The notes below the pieces were generated by a model. The model was not told where the DNA came from and searched no databases. It saw nothing but the letters and a program-made list of their open reading frames with translations. A program made the translations under genes and the position numbers. DNA of 64,000 bases from Stutzerimonas stutzeri (GTDB taxonomy: Bacteria > Pseudomonadota > Gammaproteobacteria > Pseudomonadales > Pseudomonadaceae): positions 1 through 64,000 of the forward strand of contig NZ_JAAMQZ010000030.1 in assembly GCF_013522825.1 (NCBI RefSeq). Direction: 5' to 3'. Positions 38,034-47,657 of this stretch are shown here, one piece after another. Numbering within the stretch: the first letter of the stretch is position 1; each line of letters starts with the position of its first letter.

Positions 38034-39233
38034 TTACAGTGTCGCCCTGGCATAGTTGTTGACTGCGAGAGCATCTGCCCTGCCCGCTTCCTGACGCTGC
38101 TGGAGAATGATATCCAGCACGCGGCTCGGCTGAAGCTCGATGTCATCGAAGGTGATCATCTGGCCAGGTTCGAGCGCACGCTTGAGCACGGTATTGCGCA
38201 ACAGGCCGATAGGCACGTGCTCAGGTTCGTCAGCGAGGCGTATCGCTTCGCCGCGCACATCGAAACCACCAATACCGCGCATGATGATCTCGCCGGGCTT
38301 CATCTCGTGCTTGGCCATGGCCGCGACACCCAGCGTCGGTTTCGTCGAGTTGTTCAGCAACACCCCACCACCGGCCAGCACCCTGCGTACCGTCTTGCCG
38401 ACCTCCAGGGAACAGAGATGGAAGGGCCGCGACAGCACGTAGTACGGGCCGGGACCCAACTTGAAATACTCGATGGCCGGAGCCTGGGCTTCATCGTGAC
38501 GACAGACCAGAAAGACACCTCCCGCCGGATAACCGCTGGGTATGACGTAATCCACGATCGGCTGACCGAGATTTTCCGCGATCAACCCAAGCACACTGGC
38601 GCTGCGGTTGAGGTCGGTCGAGGCCAGGCCCTCCAGCCCGGGCCGGGAAATGCTCGCGCCAAAGCCGTTGCCCACCACCACCTGCTCGATCTGCACCTTG
38701 GTGCCATCGGTGAACGAGGTGGTCTGATCGATACTGATCCCCTGCCGCTTCGACCAGTAGGCCATGTCTTCCCGGCTGGGGTTGTGGTTGAGAAAGCCCT
38801 TCATGTTGCCGTACACGAGCGGTTTGAAGCCCATCTGCACGGCATCTTCGTGCAGAGCGGCAAGCGAGCCTGGCTGATCGCCCTCCGCTTCGGTGAGCAG
38901 CCCCTTGCCTGCCAGCCAGGAACCCGTGGTGACCTGCAACTCAGCGTTCACGGTGACAACCGGCAAGCCGGCTTCGAAAGCGCGTTCGATGACCTGCGTA
39001 CCGAAAAACACATCACCGGAACACTCGACGATAAGATCAGAGTGCTCGACAAGGTCATCAATGGAGTTGGTCAGCGCCTCCCTGAGCGGAAAATCATCAA
39101 TCGCATCGATGCCCCGGCGCGTGAGGACACGGGTTATCCGCAGATCTGGATAGTGCTGCATGATCAGGCGAACGAAGCAACGCGAAATCATGCCTGTGCC
39201 GGAAACTCCTACTCTTTTCAGGGTTGTGGTCAT
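38034..39233 (-). CDS. NAD(P)-binding oxidoreductase with C-terminal SAF domain
   Basis: A 399-residue protein with an N-terminal Rossmann motif (VGVSGTGMISRCFV) and a homoserine-dehydrogenase-like core (LIVECSGDVFFGTQVIERA). A C-terminal SAF-type segment (LLRNTVLKRALEPGQMITFDD, split across the domain) is as found in proteins annotated near surface sugar genes. The substrate is not known. It is convergent with the small gene at 37794 and 67 bp from the glycosyltransferase upstream on the same strand, so both probably belong to surface polysaccharide synthesis. Confidence 0.82.
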   Translation of the reverse strand: MTTTLKRVGVSGTGMISRCFVRLIMQHYPDLRITRVLTRRGIDAIDDFPLREALTNSIDDLVEHSDLIVECSGDVFFGTQVIERAFEAGLPVVTVNAELQVTTGSWLAGKGLLTEAEGDQPGSLAALHEDAVQMGFKPLVYGNMKGFLNHNPSREDMAYWSKRQGISIDQTTSFTDGTKVQIEQVVVGNGFGASISRPGLEGLASTDLNRSASVLGLIAENLGQPIVDYVIPSGYPAGGVFLVCRHDEAQAPAIEYFKLGPGPYYVLSRPFHLCSLEVGKTVRRVLAGGGVLLNNSTKPTLGVAAMAKHEMKPGEIIMRGIGGFDVRGEAIRLADEPEHVPIGLLRNTVLKRALEPGQMITFDDIELQPSRVLDIILQQRQEAGRADALAVNNYARATL

Positions 39234-39300
39234 CTTGAAAGTCCTTTTTTGTCGACCCTAGGTCGGACCGTCACAATTTGAAAAAGTTTGCGTAAAGCCA

Positions 39301-40356
39301 TCAATCCGTACAGGTGTCCGTGAGCCCTGCAACCGTTCTCGCCGAGCAACAAAGTCGAAGATCATCCTGCACCGCCAACGTCTCTTCTCGCCCGCCGCCC
39401 GCCTGTCCCAGACACCACTGGCGCACGGTTACGCCGAGCGCCTCGACAGGTGCATCGGCCGCTTCCACCACAGGCGAGAAATTGAACGCTTCCAGCAGAC
39501 CGGCCAGCACCATTCGTGCCTTGATGAACTGGCCATGCCGAAGCAGACGGGCCACCAGGCCCAGGCGCGAAACAGCCAGCACCGGCACGCGGCGCCAACG
39601 ATGGTAGCGGCGGGCAATGAACAGCTCGTTGCGGATGAAGTGCCGGTGCAGCGCAATCCGCTGCGGGTCGGTTTCGCGGCGGATATCGATCGAGCCGCTG
39701 ACCCGCCGCAGGTGCAGCACCCTGCTCGCGGCCACCAGATAGCCAGGCGTCTGCTGGCTGATGCGCAGGGTGAACTCGGTATCGTCGCCCCACATGAACA
39801 TCGGCGCGAGCGGCAGGCCGTAGCGTTGCAGTGACAGGCGGGGCACCAGGATCGAGACGAAGGTCGCCGGACGCACCGGAACCACGCCGAACCGCAGCAG
39901 GGCCGGCCAGTTTTCATAATCGATGGCGTTGCTGCGCGCATCGACATTTGGCACGTTGGTCAGCAACCCGTCCTCGGTATAGGCAGTGGAAAGCAGGAAG
40001 GAATGGGGCTGAGCCTGGGCATCAAGTGTTTCGGCGGCTTCGACAAGCCGCTGCAGGGCGTCCGGTTCGGGTATGACATCATCGTCCATCATCCAGACGA
40101 AATCGGCGCCCAGCTGGTAGGCAATGCGGAACCCGGCGCTGAAACCACCCGATGCGCCGGTGTTGTGCGACAACTCGTAGACCCTGAGCGTGGGTAGCTG
40201 AAGTTGCAGAAGCATCTCCAGCGTCCCGTCACCGCTGGCATTGTCAACCACGATGATGCCGTCACAGGGGCGGCTCTGGGCATTGATGCTCTCCAGACAG
40301 CGTTTGAGCAAATCCTTGCGTTTGTACGACAGTACGACTGCGTATATCTGTTCCAT
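39301..40356 (-). CDS. Family 2 glycosyltransferase (GlfT2/rhamnosyltransferase-like)
   Basis: A 351-residue GT-A fold enzyme. The nucleotide-sugar region is VVLSYKRKDLLKRCLESI at the N-terminus, the metal site is MDDDVIPEPDAL near residue 90, and a second acidic pair WGDDTEFTLR lies at about 190. It resembles the GlfT2-like branch of galactofuranosyl or rhamnosyl transferases. It has no membrane segment. The gene is followed by the SAF-domain oxidoreductase. The 398 bp between its start and nirB are divergent promoter space. Confidence 0.88.
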   Translation of the reverse strand: MEQIYAVVLSYKRKDLLKRCLESINAQSRPCDGIIVVDNASGDGTLEMLLQLQLPTLRVYELSHNTGASGGFSAGFRIAYQLGADFVWMMDDDVIPEPDALQRLVEAAETLDAQAQPHSFLLSTAYTEDGLLTNVPNVDARSNAIDYENWPALLRFGVVPVRPATFVSILVPRLSLQRYGLPLAPMFMWGDDTEFTLRISQQTPGYLVAASRVLHLRRVSGSIDIRRETDPQRIALHRHFIRNELFIARRYHRWRRVPVLAVSRLGLVARLLRHGQFIKARMVLAGLLEAFNFSPVVEAADAPVEALGVTVRQWCLGQAGGGREETLAVQDDLRLCCSARTVAGLTDTCTD

Positions 40357-40619
40357 GGCTCGCTCTCTGACCGAGATGACAGGTGGCTGTTGGCATAGCG
40401 CTCTGCTCCGACCAGGAAAGCGGAACAGGGTTCAAGCAGCAGAAGACAAATCCTGAAACATTTCACCTTTTCGCCCTGAAAAGGGTCCGACGGTTGCTAA
40501 TCGCACCCATTTGGCACGGCGATCAGCCAGGCCAAACGCTGCTGCCTTATCGCCCCGCTCACGCCCCCAAGGCCCGCCACATCTGGCCTGAAGCAAGGCT
40601 GCCGGCAGCTTTCGCGGCC

Positions 40620-40637
40620 CTGGCATACAAGATGCCT
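40620..40637 (+). promoter_or_regulatory. Candidate sigma-54 promoter of nirBD
   Basis: CTGGCATACAAGATGCCT keeps the GG and GC elements with exactly ten bases between them, as in the -24/-12 consensus, although the -12 box is ATGC instead of TTGC. It lies 118 bases before nirB. The leader beyond contains a hairpin (CTGCCG paired with CGGCAG at about 40650-40668), as expected for NasT-type antitermination leaders. Nitrite assimilation in Pseudomonas depends on RpoN. No gene is seen in 40357-40754. Confidence 0.45.
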
Positions 40638-40754
40638 CTCAGTCACAACGCCTGCCGAGCGATCCGGCAGCACTGCCCGGACTGCCAGCAGCATTCATCA
40701 AGGCGTCACCTCGCGCTGACGGCGTCCGGAACGGCTTCGACTGAGGAACACGTC

Positions 40755-43313
40755 ATGCATGCAAGCGTTCTCCCGCTCAAGAGCGAAACACTGGTCATCG
40801 TCGGCAACGGCATGGTTGGCCATCACTGCGTTGAACAGCTGATCGCACGCGATGCGCTGGAGCGCTACCAGATTCATGTGTTCGGCGAAGAGCATCAGCG
40901 CGCTTACGACCGGGTGCACCTTTCCGAGTACTTCGGCGGGCGCGATGCCGATGCCCTGGCGCTGTGCGATGCGGGCTGGTACGCCGACCACGGCGTGCAG
41001 CTGCACCTGGGCGTGCAGGTACTGGAAATTGACCGCGCCCGGCAGGAGATCCTCACGACGCAGGGTCGCCAGCCTTACGACCGGCTGATCCTGGCGACCG
41101 GTTCCTATCCCTTCGTGCCACCGATTGCCGGTGCGGAGGGCAATGCGCAACTGCTCTACCGCACGCTGGATGATCTGGACCAGATCCGCGTGGCAGCGGT
41201 CGGTGCCCGGCGCGGCGTGGTGATCGGCGGTGGGCTGCTTGGCCTGGAAGCCGCCAATGCGCTGAAATCCCTGGGTCTGGAAGCCCATGTGGTGGAGTTC
41301 GCATCACGCCTGATGCCGGTGCAGCTCGACGCCGAAGGTGGCGAGGCGCTCAAGGCGCGGATCGAGGCCCTGGGCGTCGGCGTACATCTGTCGCGGGCCA
41401 CCCAGGCCATCGTTCCCGGCACGGAGTACGCCTGGCGCCTGAACTTCGACGATGGCGAGTTCCTGGAAACCGATCTGGTGGTGTTTTCCGCCGGCATCCG
41501 CCCGCAGGATGCGCTTGGCCGGCAAGCGGCGCTCGCACTCGGGCCACGCGGCGGCATCGCCATCGACAACGCCTGTCGCAGCAGCGATCCGGCGATCTTC
41601 GCCATCGGTGAATGTGCCGCCTGGAACGGCAGCGTGTTCGGCCTGGTGGCGCCGGGTTACGGCATGGCACGCACCGTGGCCGCGCAGTTGGCAGGCGAGC
41701 CTCATGAGGCCTTCACCGGCGCCGACATGTCCACCAAGCTCAAACTGCTCGGAGTCGACGTCGGCTCTATCGGCGACGCCCACGGCGCCACGCCGGGTTC
41801 GAGAAGCTATCGGTTCATCGACGAAGCGAACGCCAGCTACCGGCGCCTGGTGGTCTCACCGGATGGCAAGCACGTCATCGGCGCGGTGCTGGTGGGCGAC
41901 AACAGTTATTACAACACCCTGCTGCAATACGCGCAGAACGGCATCAGGCTGCCGGACGAGCCGTCCAGCCTGATCCTGCCGCAATCGGGCGGCGCGCCAA
42001 CCCTGGGCGCCGGTGCGTTGCCGGACAGCGCGACCATCTGCTCCTGCCACAACGTCAGCAAGGGCGCGGTGTGCTGCCAGGTCGAGGCCGGCGTCAGCGA
42101 TCTCGGCGAGCTGAAGGCCATCACCAAGGCCGGCACCGGTTGCGGTGGTTGCAGCGCGCTACTCAAGCAGGTCTTCGAGCACGAACTGGCCGCACGCGGC
42201 GTCGAGGTGGACAAGAGCCTGTGCGAGCACTTCGCCCATACCCGCCAGGCGCTGTTCGACATCGTCCGCGTCGAGGGCATCCGCGATTTCACAACGCTGC
42301 TGGCACGCCATGGACGTGGTGCCATCGGCTGCGATATCTGCAAGCCGGCGGTGGGCTCGATCCTGGCGTCCTGCTGGAACCAGCCGATCACCGATCCGCA
42401 ACTGGTCGCGCTGCAGGACACCAACGACACCTTCATGGCCAACATGCAGAAAAACGGCACCTACTCGGTGGTGCCGCGCATCGCCGGCGGCGAGATCACC
42501 CCGGACAGGCTGATCGCGCTGGGCGCGGTGGCGAAGAAATACGACCTCTACACCAAGATCACCGGCGGCCAGCGCATCGACCTGTTCGGCGCCCAGTTGC
42601 ATGAGCTGCCGGATATCTGGAGCGAGCTGATCGAGGCCGGCTTCGAGACCGGCCATGCCTACGGCAAGTCCCTGCGCACGGTGAAATCCTGCGTGGGCAG
42701 TACCTGGTGCCGCTACGGCGTGCAGGACAGCGTCGCCATGGCGCTGCGCCTGGAGGATCGCTACAAGGGCCTGCGCGCGCCGCACAAGATCAAGTTCGGC
42801 GTCTCCGGCTGCACCCGCGAATGCGCCGAAGCGCAGAGCAAGGACATCGGCGTGATCGCCACCGAGAACGGCTGGAACCTCTATGTGGCCGGTAACGGCG
42901 GCATGCGCCCGCGTCACGCCGAACTGTTCGCCACCGACCTCGATGACGAAGCCCTGGTGCGCACCATCGACCGTTTCCTGATGTTCTACATCCGCACCGC
43001 CGACAAGCTGCAGCGCACCTCGGTCTGGCGCGAGTCGCTCGAAGGCGGCCTGGACTATCTCAAGGCGGTGATCCTCGATGACAGCCTGAATCTCGCCGCC
43101 GAACTCGAAGCGCAGATGCAGCACGTCGTCGACCGCTACGAATGCGAGTGGGCCAACGCCCTCAAGGACCCGGAGAAGCTCAAGCGCTTCCGCACCTTCG
43201 TCAACGACCGGCGCGGCGACCCCGATATCCACTTCGTCAAGGAGCGCGGCCAGCGTCGCCCGGCCCGCGCCAGCGAACTTCACCTGATTCCCGTCACCGA
43301 GGAGATGCTCTGA
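40755..43313 (+). CDS. nirB: Assimilatory nitrite reductase, large subunit
   Basis: NirB reduces nitrite to ammonium with NAD(P)H in the cytosol. The 852-residue protein has an N-terminal FAD/NAD domain (LVIVGNGMVGHHCVEQL), a BFD-like 2Fe-2S region (CSCHNVSKGAVCC and CGGC, about residues 430-470), and a C-terminal sirohaem/4Fe-4S domain with CVGSTWC and GVSGCTRECAEA (about 645-700). The start MHASVLPLKSE at 40755 was chosen because the open frame upstream is the promoter region. It overlaps nirD by one base. Confidence 0.96.
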   Translation: MHASVLPLKSETLVIVGNGMVGHHCVEQLIARDALERYQIHVFGEEHQRAYDRVHLSEYFGGRDADALALCDAGWYADHGVQLHLGVQVLEIDRARQEILTTQGRQPYDRLILATGSYPFVPPIAGAEGNAQLLYRTLDDLDQIRVAAVGARRGVVIGGGLLGLEAANALKSLGLEAHVVEFASRLMPVQLDAEGGEALKARIEALGVGVHLSRATQAIVPGTEYAWRLNFDDGEFLETDLVVFSAGIRPQDALGRQAALALGPRGGIAIDNACRSSDPAIFAIGECAAWNGSVFGLVAPGYGMARTVAAQLAGEPHEAFTGADMSTKLKLLGVDVGSIGDAHGATPGSRSYRFIDEANASYRRLVVSPDGKHVIGAVLVGDNSYYNTLLQYAQNGIRLPDEPSSLILPQSGGAPTLGAGALPDSATICSCHNVSKGAVCCQVEAGVSDLGELKAITKAGTGCGGCSALLKQVFEHELAARGVEVDKSLCEHFAHTRQALFDIVRVEGIRDFTTLLARHGRGAIGCDICKPAVGSILASCWNQPITDPQLVALQDTNDTFMANMQKNGTYSVVPRIAGGEITPDRLIALGAVAKKYDLYTKITGGQRIDLFGAQLHELPDIWSELIEAGFETGHAYGKSLRTVKSCVGSTWCRYGVQDSVAMALRLEDRYKGLRAPHKIKFGVSGCTRECAEAQSKDIGVIATENGWNLYVAGNGGMRPRHAELFATDLDDEALVRTIDRFLMFYIRTADKLQRTSVWRESLEGGLDYLKAVILDDSLNLAAELEAQMQHVVDRYECEWANALKDPEKLKRFRTFVNDRRGDPDIHFVKERGQRRPARASELHLIPVTEEML

Positions 43314-43690
43314 TGAGCCCGTCCAATGCCCTGCGCCTGTCATCCGTCGAACCCGCCCACTGGCGTGCACTGTGCAGCCGTCGCGATCTGGTCGCCCATT
43401 CCGGCGTGGTCGCCTGGCTGGATGGCCGGCAGGTCGCACTGATCCACCTGCCTGACGGCGAAGCCGGCGAGCAGGTGTTCGCCGTCGAGAACCGCGATCC
43501 CAGATCCGGCGCCAACGTCATCGGGCGCGGCATCGTCGGCCAGCTCAAGGGCGACCTGGTGATCGCCTCGCCACTGTACAAGCAGCACTTTCGCCTCGCC
43601 GACGGGCGCTGCCTGGAACATCCCGAACAGCACCTGCGGGTCTGGCCGGCGCGCCTGAATGGCGATGCGGTGGAAATCGCCACCGCCTGA
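43313..43690 (+). CDS. nirD: Assimilatory nitrite reductase, small subunit
   Basis: A 125-residue Rieske-fold protein of the NirD type. The N-terminal region (WRALCSRRDLVAHSGVVAWL) and the segment NRDPRSGANVIGRGIVGQL follow the family. The cysteine/histidine pairs of true Rieske proteins are absent, as usual in NirD. Its start overlaps the nirB stop (TGATG), so the two are translated together. Confidence 0.93.
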   Translation: MSPSNALRLSSVEPAHWRALCSRRDLVAHSGVVAWLDGRQVALIHLPDGEAGEQVFAVENRDPRSGANVIGRGIVGQLKGDLVIASPLYKQHFRLADGRCLEHPEQHLRVWPARLNGDAVEIATA

Positions 43691-43751
43691 GCTGAACGGC
43701 ACGCCGCTGCCCGAACCCTACGCCCTGCCTGACCTTACAGAGAACCAGACC

Positions 43752-44564
43752 ATGTCCTATATCATTCCTGCGGAATTCGTCACCAAGATGGTGGATGCTG
43801 GCGAGTCGAAGATATTCATGTCCACGAGAGACACGCTGATTCGTGCGTTCATGGCCGGTGCGATCCTCGCCCTGGCCGCCGTTTTCGCTGTAACCGTTTC
43901 AGTACAGACCGGCTCGCCACTGGTAGGCGCCATGCTCTTTCCGGTGGGCTTCATCATGCTGTACCTGATGGGCTTCGATCTGCTCACCGGAGTGTTCGTG
44001 CTGACACCGCTGGCGCTGCTGGACAGGCGACCTGGTGTGACCGTGAACGGCGTGCTGCGCAACTGGGGGCTGGTATTTCTCGGCAACTTCGCCGGCGCGC
44101 TGACGGTGGCGTTCATGATGGCCTTCGTCTTCACCACGGGCTTCATGAGCGAGCCTGGCGCGGTTGGCGAGAAGATTTCCACCATCGGTGAGGCCCGCAC
44201 CCTGGGTTATGCGGAGTACGGCGCCGCCGGCTGGGCGACTATCTTCCTGCGCGGTGTGCTGTGCAACTGGATGGTGTCGATGGGTGTGGTCGGCGCAATG
44301 ATCTCCACCACCGTGGGCGGCAAGGCCATCGCCATGTGGATGCCGATCATGCTGTTCTTCTATATGGGCTTCGAGCATTCGGTGGTGAACATGTTCCTGT
44401 TCCCCTCGGCGATGATCATGGGCGGTGATTTCTCGGTCATGGATTACATGATCTGGAACGAAATCCCCACCGCGCTGGGCAATCTCGTTGGCGGCCTGGC
44501 CTTCACCGGCCTGACGCTCTACACCACTCACATCAGGACCGCGCCAAAACGGGCGTTTCACTGA
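43752..44564 (+). CDS. nirC: Formate/nitrite transporter (NirC-type channel)
   Basis: A 270-residue FNT-family membrane protein with six hydrophobic segments. The family marks are FPVGFIMLYLMGFDLLTGVF, NWGLVFLGNFAGA and GFEHSVVNMFLFP. It imports nitrite for NirBD. It starts 61 bp after nirD, and the kinase-phosphatase gene follows after 21 bp, so the four genes form one unit. Many Pseudomonas clusters have the nitrate transporter NasA here instead. Confidence 0.9.
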   Translation: MSYIIPAEFVTKMVDAGESKIFMSTRDTLIRAFMAGAILALAAVFAVTVSVQTGSPLVGAMLFPVGFIMLYLMGFDLLTGVFVLTPLALLDRRPGVTVNGVLRNWGLVFLGNFAGALTVAFMMAFVFTTGFMSEPGAVGEKISTIGEARTLGYAEYGAAGWATIFLRGVLCNWMVSMGVVGAMISTTVGGKAIAMWMPIMLFFYMGFEHSVVNMFLFPSAMIMGGDFSVMDYMIWNEIPTALGNLVGGLAFTGLTLYTTHIRTAPKRAFH

Positions 44565-44585
44565 GCCGATGACGCTGGCCCACTG

Positions 44586-46307
44586 ATGAGTGACCAACTG
44601 AAGATTTCGCTGGGCCAGCACACCGACAAGGGGCGCAAGCAAAGCAATCAGGATTTCCACGGCGCCTGCATACCCAGTGAACCGCAGCTGAGCAGCAAGG
44701 GCATCGTCATCGCCGTGGCCGACGGAATCAGCAGCAGTACCGTCAGCCATATCGCCAGCGAAGCGGCGGTGACCGGCTTTCTTGCCGACTATTACTGCAC
44801 TGCCGATGCCTGGTCGGTGAAGACTTCGGCACAGCGCGTGCTGATGGCAACCAACTCCTGGCTACACGCCCAGAGCCAGCAAAGCCTGTACCGCTACGAC
44901 AGGGATCGGGGCTACGTCTGCACCTTCAGCGCCCTGGTGATCAAATCGACCACCGCACACCTCTTCCACGCCGGTGACTCACGCATCTATCGCATCCAGG
45001 GCAAAGCGCTGGAGCAGTTGACCAACGACCACCGGATGTGGCTTTGCGAAGGCCAGAGCTACCTGAGCCGCGCGCTCGGCATCCATGACCAGCTGGAAAT
45101 CGATTATCGCGCCGAACAGCTGGCCATCGGCGATATCTTTCTCCTGGCCACCGATGGCGTCTACGAACACGTCAGCCCAGGCCTCATGATCGATACCATC
45201 GAGCGGCATCCGACAGACCTGGATGCCGCCGCCAGAGCAATCGTCGACGAGGCCATCCAGCGTGGCAGCACGGACAATCTCACCGTGCAGATCGTGCGGC
45301 TCGACGGACTGCCGACACAGGCGCCCGAGGAACTCTACCGGCAGTTCACCGAACTACCCTTCCCACCCATGCTGGAAACACGGGCACGGTTCGACGGCTA
45401 CCGTATCGTTCGGGAGCTGCACGCCAGCAGCCGGAGCCATGTCTACCTGGCGACTGACGATAGCGACAACGAAAGGGTGATCATCAAAACACCCTCCATC
45501 GAGCTGCAGCACAACGCAGCCTATCTGGAGCGATTTCTCACCGAAGAGTGGATTGCCCGCCGAATCGACAACCCCCATGTGGTCAAGCCCTGCCCGCAAA
45601 CACGCTCGCGCAACTTTCTCTACACCGTCAGCGAATTCATCGAAGGCCGGACACTGAGGCAGTGGATGATCGACAACCCCCGCCCCGACCTGGAGACGGT
45701 GCGCGGCATCGTCGAGCAGATCGCCAGTGGTCTGCGTGCCTTCCACCGGCTGGAAATGCTGCATCAGGACCTGCGCCCCGACAACATCATGATCAACGCC
45801 GCGGGCATGGTGAAAATCATCGATTTCGGCTCGGCACGAGTGGCCGGGCTGATGGAGGTCGCCTCGCCCATCGAGCGCAGCGACTTGCTCGGCACTGCTC
45901 AGTACACCGCGCCGGAATACTTTCTCGGCGAAGCCGGCACACCCCGCTCGGACCTGTTTTCCCTGGCCGTCATCACCTACCAGATGCTCACCGGCAAGCT
46001 ACCCTACGGCACGCAGGTGGTGCGCTGCCGTACCCGCGCGGCGCAGAACAAGCTCCACTATCAGCCGATCCGTAACCATGACAGCGAAATACCGGCCTGG
46101 ATCGACGACGTGCTGCGCAAGGCCCTGCACCCTGCCCCTTACAAACGCTACGAAGAGCTGTCCGAATTCGTCTTCGAGCTGCGCCAGCCGAACCAGGCCT
46201 TTCTCAACAGGGCCAGACCACCTCTGATGGAACGCAATCCGGTGCTGTTCTGGCAAGGCCTGTCGCTGGCGCTGGCTGCGGCACTGGTCGTACTACTGGT
46301 GCGTTGA
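44586..46307 (+). CDS. PP2C phosphatase fused to serine/threonine kinase
   Basis: A 573-residue two-domain signalling protein. The N-terminal PP2C domain (1-235) shows GRKQSNQDFHG, VADGISSS, HAGDSRIYR and GSTDNLTVQIV with the metal-binding Asp residues. The kinase domain (about 265-525) has His393-Gln-Asp395 with Asn400 (HQDLRPDN, usual HRD), and DFGSA. A single C-terminal membrane helix (about 553-571) anchors it. Relatives lie between nirB and nasA in Pseudomonas aeruginosa, so it probably tunes nitrate or nitrite assimilation, but its targets are not known. Confidence 0.9.
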   Translation: MSDQLKISLGQHTDKGRKQSNQDFHGACIPSEPQLSSKGIVIAVADGISSSTVSHIASEAAVTGFLADYYCTADAWSVKTSAQRVLMATNSWLHAQSQQSLYRYDRDRGYVCTFSALVIKSTTAHLFHAGDSRIYRIQGKALEQLTNDHRMWLCEGQSYLSRALGIHDQLEIDYRAEQLAIGDIFLLATDGVYEHVSPGLMIDTIERHPTDLDAAARAIVDEAIQRGSTDNLTVQIVRLDGLPTQAPEELYRQFTELPFPPMLETRARFDGYRIVRELHASSRSHVYLATDDSDNERVIIKTPSIELQHNAAYLERFLTEEWIARRIDNPHVVKPCPQTRSRNFLYTVSEFIEGRTLRQWMIDNPRPDLETVRGIVEQIASGLRAFHRLEMLHQDLRPDNIMINAAGMVKIIDFGSARVAGLMEVASPIERSDLLGTAQYTAPEYFLGEAGTPRSDLFSLAVITYQMLTGKLPYGTQVVRCRTRAAQNKLHYQPIRNHDSEIPAWIDDVLRKALHPAPYKRYEELSEFVFELRQPNQAFLNRARPPLMERNPVLFWQGLSLALAAALVVLLVR

Positions 46308-46404
46308 GGCAACAGGCGGGCCCGCCGTTGATCCACATCACAGTGCTGTGCCCGTTTGCCAGTGGTCGTATGGATGAGCCTCATGACCCATCGGAACCTG
46401 CGCC

Positions 46405-46713
46405 ATGCACCTGATCCAGCTATTGCTCCCGCTTTACGACAATGACGGAAAAGCCCTGCCCAAGCCACTGTTTGCCGAGGTCCGTGACGAACTGATGCAG
46501 CAGTTCGGCGGCCTGACCGCCCATACCCGCGCGCCAGTCAATGGGTTGTGGTGTGAAGAAGACAGCCATGCCGTGCGTGACGAGCTGATCATTTACGAAG
46601 TAATGGCGTCCGAACTCCACCGCGCCTGGTGGACGAACTACCGCGCCTCGCTGGAAACCCGCTTCCGCCAGGAGCAGGTGCTGATCCGGGCACATGCGGT
46701 CGAGCTGCTGTAG
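46405..46713 (+). CDS. Conserved small protein of unknown function (102 aa)
   Basis: A soluble protein starting MHLIQLLLPLYDNDGKALPK, with a tryptophan-rich C-terminal half (HRAWWTNYRASLETRFRQEQ) that suggests a small alpha/beta fold like a dimeric ferredoxin-like barrel. It is about 100 bp after the kinase gene with no clear terminator. I do not recognise a named family. The 256 bp to the next gene hold no ORF I can support. Confidence 0.65.
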   Translation: MHLIQLLLPLYDNDGKALPKPLFAEVRDELMQQFGGLTAHTRAPVNGLWCEEDSHAVRDELIIYEVMASELHRAWWTNYRASLETRFRQEQVLIRAHAVELL

Positions 46714-46969
46714 CCAGATGACAGGCTGTATCGCGTCGGCACTGATCTGAATGATGAAGATTTAATGAACCCCGGGAGCCTCCCGCTGTCAGTCCTGTCT
46801 GCAGCATTACAGGGTCGCAGGCCCAACCCTGGGAGAAAACATCCTCCTGCCGGTATATCTGCCCCTTCGCTTATCGCGACACGCTGCAAAGGAACTCGCC
46901 GGCTCCGGGTCCGCTTTCGCGCAGGTCCGCTCACTGAAGCCTTCATCTTTTTTCAACGCGAAGACCGTC

Positions 46970-47647
46970 ATGCCTTTATCTCGTCATCTGCCTGCACTTA
47001 TTTCCCGTTTTTCCAGGCCGGCCCCTTGCTGCAGCGCCTTTCGCGCCGCTGTACTGGGTACGCTGCTGGCCATCACCGTACCGGCCCAAGCTCAGCAGGC
47101 GAGCAGTGAACGCTGGGTCAGCGACAGCCTGAACACCTATGTACGCAGCGGTCCGACCGACGGTTATCGTATCGTTGGCACCCTCAGTTCCGGACAGAAG
47201 GTCGAGCTGCTCCAGACCAGCGGCGACTACAGCCAGGTACGCGGCGAAAACGGCGACCGCGTCTGGATTCGCAGCAGCGATCTGCAAGACGTTCCTGGCC
47301 AGGCAGAGCGCCTGCCGCAACTTGAGCAGCAGGTTGCCGAACTCAGTGAAGAGCTGCGCACCATCAATGACAGTTGGCAGGCCCGCGTACAGGGCATGCA
47401 GGAAACCCTCGACTCACGCAAGGCACTGATCGACGAGCTGGAGGCGCGCCGTACAGCGCTCGACGAAGCGCTCACCGCCACCCAGTCAGAACTGCGCGAC
47501 GCCCAGGCGCGGCTGGGTGACGAGAACAACCAGGTACTGATGCGCTACATGGTCTACGGTGGCAGCATCGCCGGTGCCGGCCTGCTGGTCGGACTGATCC
47601 TCCCGGCGCTGACCCGTGGCCGCAAGCGCAACAGCGGCTGGGTCTGA
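46970..47647 (+). CDS. SH3-domain, coiled-coil membrane protein (TIGR04211-like)
   Basis: A 225-residue protein with a signal-like N-terminal segment ending in PAQAQQA, a bacterial SH3 domain of about residues 45-105 (LNTYVRSGPTDGYRIVGTL, GQKVELLQ), a coiled-coil stretch (about 115-180) and one C-terminal membrane helix (about 190-213). It resembles YgiM and the TIGR04211 family of gammaproteobacterial SH3 proteins near cell envelope functions. The reaction is unknown. It is a single gene. Confidence 0.85.
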   Translation: MPLSRHLPALISRFSRPAPCCSAFRAAVLGTLLAITVPAQAQQASSERWVSDSLNTYVRSGPTDGYRIVGTLSSGQKVELLQTSGDYSQVRGENGDRVWIRSSDLQDVPGQAERLPQLEQQVAELSEELRTINDSWQARVQGMQETLDSRKALIDELEARRTALDEALTATQSELRDAQARLGDENNQVLMRYMVYGGSIAGAGLLVGLILPALTRGRKRNSGWV

Positions 47648-47657
47648 GGCTGAGGAT

